Positions 56,400 through 64,000 of a stretch of DNA of 64,000 nt are shown here, in pieces. A program made the translations under genes and the position numbers. This stretch comes from Benincasa hispida. Lineage: Eukaryota > Streptophyta > Magnoliopsida > Cucurbitales > Cucurbitaceae. The first letter of the stretch is position 1; every line of letters begins with the position of its first letter. Where the stretch lies: contig NC_052349.1 in assembly GCF_009727055.1 (NCBI RefSeq), positions 30,483,682 through 30,547,681 of the forward strand, read 5' to 3'. The notes under the pieces were generated by a model that was given only the letters and a program-made list of their open reading frames with translations, had not been told where the DNA came from and did not search any database.

Positions 56400-59300
56400 C
56401 ATTATCACAACCGTCCTCTTATAACAGAGTAAGTTATTGTTTATTTAATTTACGTTTTCTCTGTACATTTTTTTCTTAAAGAAATATATTAATATCTTCG
56501 AATGAGTTAGGTGATAAGCCTTCTAATTGAGATGCATGTATTAACATTTGGAATTAAAATATTTTAAAACTAAAATATTAAAAATCAACCAAAGATATAT
56601 TTAGCTATCTTCTACATCATTAATGAAAACGTGCTTTCATAAATTATTCTTAACCAATTGCAATTGCCTTTGATTGAAAACCTTAATGATTGTTGATTAA
56701 GCAATGGTAAATATAAGACACATTTATTTGATATTCCCAATAATTTTGCATTCATGTGAGTCATTATATCATTTTATCTTATTGTAATTATAACAAGGTA
56801 AGTTATAATTATTCAAATTAGGGGGCTATTTTTCTAAAAGTATGGATTAAATTAAAAAGTTCCTTTCTTTTCTTTCTGAAAAAAATAAACACAAAAAAAT
56901 AAAAATAAAAATGGTAAAATTAGGATGGGTCTTTAGACAGTCATCTTTATTTGGAATAAACAATAAAGGAAGAACTTGTTAAAAAAAAAGGATCAGCTTT
57001 CATTTAAACTAATAATGAATGCTTACAAGTTAGTTGGAACAAATTGAAAGCATTGTTTAGCTTTCCAAATATTTTATTAGATACTAAGAACAAAGTGTGC
57101 TTAGCTTTGTTAAAGGTTTCACTTTCTTCCAAATATGGTCCAGTATCATAAAGACACCTAAATTTAACCTAGGTTAATTATTCAAATGATGAGAACTAGT
57201 CTTTTATCATTTTTACTAACCTCGTATTTATACATGAGAACAAATTTGTTTTGTGTCAAACTGAGTTTCGCTTAATAATAATGTACATACTTTTCTTTCT
57301 TCCAAGTTGGATATTCGATCATATTCTTATCATAGTTGTACTAAAAGAAATTACATTTGTTAATTTAATGTATTGAAATAATTCTTTAATATTAGGCCAA
57401 AGCAAAAATTAGGTGCTTAATCCACTAAGTTTGCCCTTTAACAAGATCGTCTAAGAGCACTAGTAAAAGGAAATTAAAGGTCTCTATCAATTATGCCTTT
57501 CAAATTTGGAATAGGGCGTTCATTATTTGAAGAGGAATTGAAGACTCATAAATAGCAAAATGTTATCCATAGCAAAAAAAAAAAAAAACAAAACAAAAAA
57601 AACAAAAAAAACAAAAAAACAAAAACAAAAACAAAGAAAAAAAAAGTGATATGGTATAGTGTGGATCATAACTTTATTCATAAATTTGATCATATCGTGT
57701 TTCCGTAATTCATAGGATATCAATAATTTGATATCTGACCAATATGAGTATAGTTCAATGAATTTGTATTATCGATTTCGAAGTTAGAGGTTTATTCTTC
57801 CACTACACATATTATATTGTCTACAAATATAATCACAATAATAACTTGACATCTACTTGCACGCACCAATTCAAGCCCATTAGCTTAGTAATTAAAGCAT
57901 CCATTACTATTCTATGCATTTCTATTTTCCATTCTTGTAATTATTGAAGTAATAAAAAAGAAAAATATACCTATTCATAAGTCACAATTTTTAGGTTAAA
58001 TTATATTTTAGTCCATGAACTTTCAAGCCAGTGCTTGAATTTTTAAAAGCATACCTAATAGGTTTATAAACTTTCACTTATATGAATTTAGGATAACGAT
58101 CACGAGTTGACTTAATAGTAAATAGGGAGTATGATATTGATAAACGACGAAAAATTCATGATTTTGAATCAGGATGCTACAAATCCTAAGTTAAACAAGA
58201 AATAGATAATTGAATTTTACAAAATTCCTAAAACGAGGTTAATTAAAAACCAATTATTATGCACATTAATTATTTATAAGAAATAGATAATTCATTTTTA
58301 CAAAAGTCATGAAATGAGGTCTTCATACTTAACCATTCAAACTATATATATGCTTATTAAGTTTAACATCAATATGAACTTTAAATCTACATTTGAAAGA
58401 AATATTACATTGGAGAAGAAATTTGAATTTATGAGATGAATGTTTTAGCCTTGAAAGGTGTATATAAATTCCCTTGTTGTATAATAATATCACATATTCT
58501 AAAAAAAAAAAAAATATATATGGATCTTTCTTTCTTTCTTTTTTTAAAAGGAATACCCCATATTATTTAGAACATATAGATTTCAAAACAAAACGATCAT
58601 GTTAAAAGGGATAGTTGTTTGAAGATTATGATATTTGATGGCGAGCTAATAAATTTTGTGATGTTTGAAACCTTTTTTTGAAAAAAATTATAATAAACAT
58701 TGTTGGCAAATGGATCTTGCACGAGTTCGTCATTGTTGCAGCCTCTCATTGAACTTGACCTTTGGTCTACCGAGCCTACCACACTTCGATTCATAATTTA
58801 GCAGTTTAGCTAAGCTCACAAAAGTATTTATGGTCATTTGGTTTATGGTTTTAAAGATGTCCAAGAAGGGAATAAGGTTGCTGGGAATCAAAAGATTACT
58901 GTGTTTGGTTGTACATGAAAATGTTATTAAAATTTTATGGTAATAAAATTAACTTTGTATTTTATTTATAAAATTAATCATGGACACTTCTATAAAATTT
59001 TGATAGATTAATTTATAAACAATAAATTCAATTCAAAGTTTTGAGCAAAATTAATTATTTAACTATTAAATAATAATACTAATTAAATTATTAATTATAG
59101 ATATTTGTAAAATGAGTAATTTATGACTAAAGTTATTTGATTACATAATTTGATGGATCAATTTGATGAATTTATATAAATATAATGTATTATTTCATAA
59201 AACAATTAAAATCAGTTAAAAAAAAATAAATATACAATTTGTGATTAAAAAATAATACATTATAATTAATCAACGGTAAACTAACTATAATATGTAAATA

Positions 59301-60346
59301 ATCTCATAAAATATTAATCATAAATATATTAATTAACTATAAAAATAATTTATTAATGAATTTATATATTAATGCATTTGTTCTTTACGGTTTATCATAT
59401 AATTAATTAATTTATTCATGAATCTGAAGTAATTAAAATAAATATTATAATTTAAAATTTAATATAATTTTTAAATTACAAATTTAATATTCATATATTA
59501 ATTAATTTTAATAATATAAAATAAAAAACAAATTCATGTATTAAAAGGAAAAAGAGAGTGGATATCAAGAAGACCCACACTTTTGGTTCAGTATCATCTA
59601 TGGTATAAGGAATGCTTATTGCCATGCCTAAAGTTTCAAAACTTTACCAAACAAGAGGATTTGTATCATTTACTCATTCTCACCCTTATTTCCATCCCAA
59701 TTCCCTCACTCCAATCGCCTCATTAGAGATTACTAACTCTTCTCATTTAGACTCATCAGATGAGACTATTCTTACAATCTTAGAGATAGTTTGTAGGGCT
59801 TGAGGTTGCAAGCATCAGACTAAGCACGATTAAATTATATTTGCCGATAGGTATATATTTAACAGCTCGACTAATCGACCTAAAACTAAGACTATGATTT
59901 TTGTCCATACTTCCAAGTTTTCCTTGGACTTCAACTTTGCTCGGGGTAACCTTCGACTAATATAAATATTAATTTTATATCTAAGAAAACTTAAAAACTT
60001 TAAATCTTTAGTCGTAAAATTCGATTAGGTGAAAGAGGGGTGAATACAAAATTAAAATAGAGTTAATATATTAATTGACATAAAGTATGAGAGAGGAGTT
60101 AGAATATAAGGTAGCATTCCCAAATTTATTAAATCCTAATGTATGTGGTTTTGTTTAATTAAAGTGATTAACATAAAGTAAGCAATAACTTAGTTAGTAA
60201 GAGAAGAGAAATAAATCATCTTGTGTGTGTTTGTGAAGAGAGTGGGCAGAGTTTGATGAAGTAGCAGCCAGCTATTTGTTTCTTCATCCCTTCCAATTTC
60301 ACCTCTCACTCTCACTCCCACAACCCACCACTCTCTCTCATTCCCA
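56400..60346. other. Intergenic region upstream of the PME gene, no gene seen
   Basis: AT-rich with several homopolymers, including an A/C tract at 57575-57645. At about 58090-58190 a decayed A-box/B-box-like pair on the plus strand (TTGACTTAATAGTAA; GATTTTGAATC) might be another SINE remnant. Positions 59000-59550 are almost pure A/T. The last ~150 bp before the gene are C/T-rich, as in many plant core promoters. Confidence 0.5.
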
Positions 60347-60356
60347 TTTATATTTA
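60347..60356 (+). promoter_or_regulatory. TATA-like box of the PME gene
   Basis: TTTATATTTA lies 50 bp upstream of the ATG, directly after a CT-rich tract (60285-60343). If used, the 5' leader would be only about 20-25 nt. No other good TATA lies nearer. Confidence 0.4.
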
Positions 60357-60405
60357 CTCAAATCAACCTAAAAATCCCCCACCCCCTTTCTCTTCCATTT
60401 CCATT

Positions 60406-63037
60406 ATGGGCTACGGCAGGCTCAACGAATCCGACCCCGGCGGCACTTCCTCCGCCGCCTTCCAACTCTCCGACCACCCCATTTCATTTCCCACCCCTAG
60501 TCGAAGCAGAGCACAACTTTTCCTTATTTCCCTTCTCTCCCTCCTTCTCATCGTCGCCGCCGCCGTCTCCGCCACGTTTCTCATCGGCATCCGAACCGCC
60601 TCCCCGGCTCGATCCGACCGAAATCTCCCTCGCAAACCGACTCAGGCTATTTCCAAAGCTTGTAGCCGAACTCGCTTCCCGAGTCTCTGTGTCAACTCCC
60701 TCCTCGATTTCCCTGGTTCTCTCAACGCCAACGAACAAGATCTCGTCCACATTTCCTTCAATATCACTCTTCAGCATCTCAACAAAGCTCTCTATTTGTC
60801 CTCTGAGATTTCCTCTCTTCAAATGGATCTTCGTGTTCGTTCCGCTTACGATGCTTGTCTTGAACTCCTTGACGATTCCGTCGACGCTCTTACGCGTTCC
60901 TTACAGTCCGTCGCGCCATCTTCCTCATCCGGTACACCACAGCGCCTTGGCTCATCCGAAGACGTCATTACCTGGCTTAGCGCTGCCCTTACTAATCAAG
61001 ACACATGTACGGACGGATTCTCTGAGCTCTCCGGTACTGTCAAAAACCAAATGGCTGATAAACTTCACAATTTGTCCGAACTCGTTAGCAATTGCTTGGC
61101 GCTGTTTTCCGGTAGTGAAACGAGCGATTTCTCCGGAGTGCCGATTCAGAACAAACGACGGTTGATGAACGCCGGAGACAACGAGGATACTTCCGGTAAC
61201 TTCCCCGGGTGGATGAGTCGGAGAGAGAGGAGGTTACTGACGTTGCCGGTGGGAGCGTTACAAGCCGATATTGTGGTTTCTCAGAACGGTAACGGAACGG
61301 TGAAGACGATCGCCGAAGCGATCAAAAAGGCGCCGCAGTACAGTAGTAGAAGGACGATCATATACGTGATGGCAGGAAGGTAATTTTGAATTTGAATTTG
61401 ATTTTTTTTTTTTTTTAATTTGCAACTGTAGCGCGTTCTGGTTTGACTTACGTGTCACGATCGTGAACTGTTTTCACGTGGTTTGAAAAGCACGCGCCAT
61501 ACGAATGTGGCTCTCCGATGGATTTACGGAAACACCCTTCTTCGTCTTTTCTGCAGGTACGAAGAGAAGAATCTGAAAGTGGGGAGAAAGAAAACGAACC
61601 TCATGTTTGTTGGAGATGGCAAGGGTAAAACTGTCATTTCGGGTGCTAAAAGTATCTTTGATAATGTGACAACTTTTCACACGGCGTCGTTTGGTAATAA
61701 TTCTTATCTATTTTATCTTACTTTCAATTATTTTTTTAGTTTTTTGACCAGAATAATTTAGGAGGTGCGAATAATTCTTTGTTATAAAGTAAAAATGACT
61801 TTTCTGTTCTTCAAAGAAAAATAAAAAAATTAAAACAACCCACGTGTTAATGCAGCCTTGAATGTACTGGCACGTGCCGTCTCAAATCTCGCTCTTCCTC
61901 TTGTCGGATTTTCCTAATTAGACCAAATTACCCTTCTATTATTGCCTATACAAAATAGAACAATGATTACACGCAACTATTCATATATTTTCCACCTCTT
62001 TATCCCACATAAAAGAAATTTGAAAAAAATTAATTTTTTAAAAAAATAAAACTGCTACCAAAACATGTATCTTGGTGCATCAAGGAAAGACCCAAGTTTT
62101 TCTCATAAAAAATATGTCGTCAATCAAAATTTTAAATTACTTTGTTTATTTTTTTTTTTACTATTTGTATAAAAATAAAATGTATGACAGTTTAAGTCGC
62201 ACCTAATCAATTTTTCTTTTAAAAATATTATCTAAATATATTAACAATATAATAATTCCCACTTAACTCCTCCATTAGTCAATTGCATAAAGATTGCCAA
62301 TAATTCATTCTCATCATATTTTGCTTCTCCCGTTCACAGCGGCTACCGGCGCCGGTATAATCTTGAGGGACATGACATTTGAGAATTGGGCTGGACCGGG
62401 GCGACACCAGGCGGTTGCGCTTCGAGTCGGCGCCGACCATGCAGTGGTGTACCGCTGCAACATAATCGGGTATCAAGACACTCTCTACGTTCATTCGAAC
62501 CGTCAATTTTACAGAGAGTGCGACATTTACGGGACGGTGGATTTCATCTTCGGGAATGCGGCGGTGGTGTTTCAGAACTGCAGCATTTACGCTCGAAAGG
62601 CAATGGCGCTTCAAAAGAACACAATCACGGCCCAAAACCGGAAAGATCCGAATCAGAACACCGGAATTTCAATCCACGCCTGCCGGATTTTGGCCACCTC
62701 CGATCTAGCATCGTCCAACAGCTCTAACCCGACGTATCTGGGCCGTCCGTGGAAATTATACTCTAGAGTCGTGTATATGTTATCGTACATAGGGAGCCAC
62801 GTGCATCCACGCGGTTGGTTGGAGTGGAACGCCACGTTTGCATTGGACACGTTGTATTACGGTGAGTATATGAATTATGGGCCGGGTGGGGCGGTGGGCC
62901 AGAGGGTGACGTGGCCTGGGTATCGTGTCATAACGTCCACGGTGGAGGCGAGTAAGTTCACGGTGGCTCAGTTCATTTACGGCTCCTCGTGGTTGCCGTC
63001 CACCGGAGTTGCATTCCTCGGAGGGCTAAATGTGTAA
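60406..63037 (+). CDS. Pectinesterase/pectinesterase inhibitor (type I PME), PME34/PME61-like
   Basis: It de-esterifies homogalacturonan methyl esters in the cell wall. Exons are 60406-61379, 61557-61693 and 62340-63037, all introns GT-AG, giving 602 residues, normal for the family. The start MGYGRLNESDPGG matches the N-terminus I recall for Arabidopsis PME34/PME61. A membrane segment spans residues 38-61 (signal anchor). The PMEI-like pro-region covers about 82-235, with Cys86/95 and Cys151/201 as its disulfide pairs. Two basic processing motifs follow, RRLM (251-254) and RRLL (276-279), sites known for subtilase cleavage. The catalytic domain starts at about 288: GRYEE (324-328), QAVALR (Gln394), GYQDTL (Gln416, Asp417), DFIFGNA (Asp438, nucleophile), and LGRPW (Arg506, Trp508). 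Every catalytic residue is present. Identity as PME is firm; the exact orthologue is an inference. Confidence 0.97.
61380..61556 (+). other. PME intron 1 (177 bp, phase 2)
   Basis: Donor AAG/GTAATT and acceptor TTTTCTGCAG/GT. It splits the Arg codon of the GRYEE motif. It is T-rich just after the donor. Confidence 0.92.
61694..62339 (+). other. PME intron 2 (646 bp, phase 1)
   Basis: Donor TTTG/GTAATA and acceptor CCGTTCACAG/CG. It splits the Ala codon between FHTASF and ATGAG. It is AT-rich except for a GC-richer 61840-61915 stretch; no gene inside. Confidence 0.92.
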
Positions 63038-63067
63038 TTTCGCTAATTGTATTATATATAAGGTGGT

Positions 63068-63073
63068 AATAAA
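63068..63073 (+). promoter_or_regulatory. Poly(A) signal AATAAA of the PME gene
   Basis: The canonical hexamer lies 31 bases after the stop codon, followed by purine-rich then AT-rich sequence. Confidence 0.6.
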
Positions 63074-63079
63074 GAAAGG

Positions 63080-64000
63080 AGGAGGAAAAGAAAAAAAAAA
63101 AACGTTGGTAAATCCACGATAAGGTAAAAAAGGTGGGTAAAAAGTGTCGGCATAAAACACCATATAATTTAATTGTGAACATTTTTTTTAAATTATTCGT
63201 GAATGTATGGATAGTAATTTATGTTCTATTCTTTTTTCCTCTTAATTGTATTGTAACTGAATATTATCTGATTTTTTATAATATTATTAATAACGCATTA
63301 GAATGTCGATATATTTTCTAAATTTTCTATTTTCCTATTATTAATCATTACTGTTGGTTGGATATATTATATATATAATTAGAAAATAAATAATAGATAA
63401 TGTCAACAGACAACTTGTTCAATAAGAAAAACTTTTTTTTTTTTTTGGGTGTCTTTCCTTTGTCTTTAGTGATTTCGATTTTATTAGTTAAATATAATGG
63501 TTATTCCAAATTTCCAATCATGATATGGTGTTGTTGAAACTGATTAAAAGAAAAAATGAAAATCCATTCTTTTGAGATAAAATTAAAACATTTACCGTTA
63601 ATTTTAATTTTAAATAAAATATTATTATATATAGGTCAGATCTTTTAATCTCCACTAACACATTATTATATGTTTCAAAAGGAGAGAAAAAAAAAAGAAT
63701 GATTTTTAGATTAAAGTCTCACTTTTCTGAAATTTAATTTATTATTTTTAAGAGTTAAAACTAATAAAGTAATGATAGTTTTTAGTGATTCATGTTCCAT
63801 ATATATGTTTATGTCCATATATTTCTTTTCTCTAACTTTTTTTTAATATTTCTCTCGATTTACACCATGGTAAAATTATAAGAATTGAGATGAAAGAAAA
63901 AAAAAAAAAAAAAAGAAGAGAAGAGAAATCATTTGAAAAAAATACTTGATGCATTCTAGATTCTAAAATAAGTTTATATTCGTTGGACTATCTAAATGTC
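63080..64000. other. AT-rich region downstream of PME, no gene seen
   Basis: No recognisable feature beyond homopolymers (T14 at about 63433-63446, A21 at about 63895-63914). Confidence 0.5.

Noticed and set aside
60411..60822. Antisense open frames over PME exon 1
   Set aside because: They are shadows of the GC-rich coding exon; the sense frame encodes conserved PME domains and correct splice sites.

Overview
The window is nuclear chromosomal DNA of a dicot plant, very probably a cucurbit (Cucurbitaceae). It is AT-rich, mostly non-coding and filled with plant-type transposable elements. It holds one intact protein gene, a pectin methylesterase with two spliceosomal introns, and one intact nuclear tRNA gene, tRNA-Ala(CGC). 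The family assignment is an inference: the long LTRs and one gag fragment resemble, from memory, repeats abundant in cucumber and melon. There is a 5-base assembly gap (N) at 37096-37100.

Layout. Positions 1-9090 carry AT-rich spacer, a CACTA-like end, foldback elements and a probable PIF/Harbinger-type element (4673-6352). A 2,057-bp solo LTR lies at 9097-11153. Positions 11160-20635 hold MITEs, two tRNA-derived SINE-like copies and a probable solo LTR (17659-18538). Positions 20636-26805 are a mosaic of two LTR families. Inside it are a plastid psaB fragment, a 35-bp minisatellite and a broken gag. Positions 26810-35403 contain a hAT-like MITE and two solo LTRs of one family (30554-31043 and 34156-35403). 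The tRNA gene is at 35861-35933.

From 38687 to 46183 lies a whole but dead Ty3/gypsy chromovirus-type element on the minus strand. It has a perfect 5-bp target duplication, a PPT, a decayed PBS and two LTRs. A second LTR of about 2 kb has inserted into its chromodomain-coding end. Positions 46184-56400 hold more foldbacks and MITEs, a probable LTR, a solo LTR related to the gypsy element and an RNase H-like pseudogene. The PME gene fills 60406-63037.

How it fits together. The PME gene has a promoter-side TATA-like box and a poly(A) signal. It encodes a membrane-anchored pro-enzyme (TM segment, PMEI-like pro-region, two basic processing motifs, catalytic domain) for cell-wall pectin de-esterification. 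The rest of the window is a record of insertion, LTR-LTR recombination, deletion repair and foldback amplification. I found no evidence of an undescribed multi-gene system. The most unusual features are a 22-bp-phased decamer array in one LTR, an organellar DNA insert inside an LTR, and a deletion scar with triplicated filler in the gypsy integrase.
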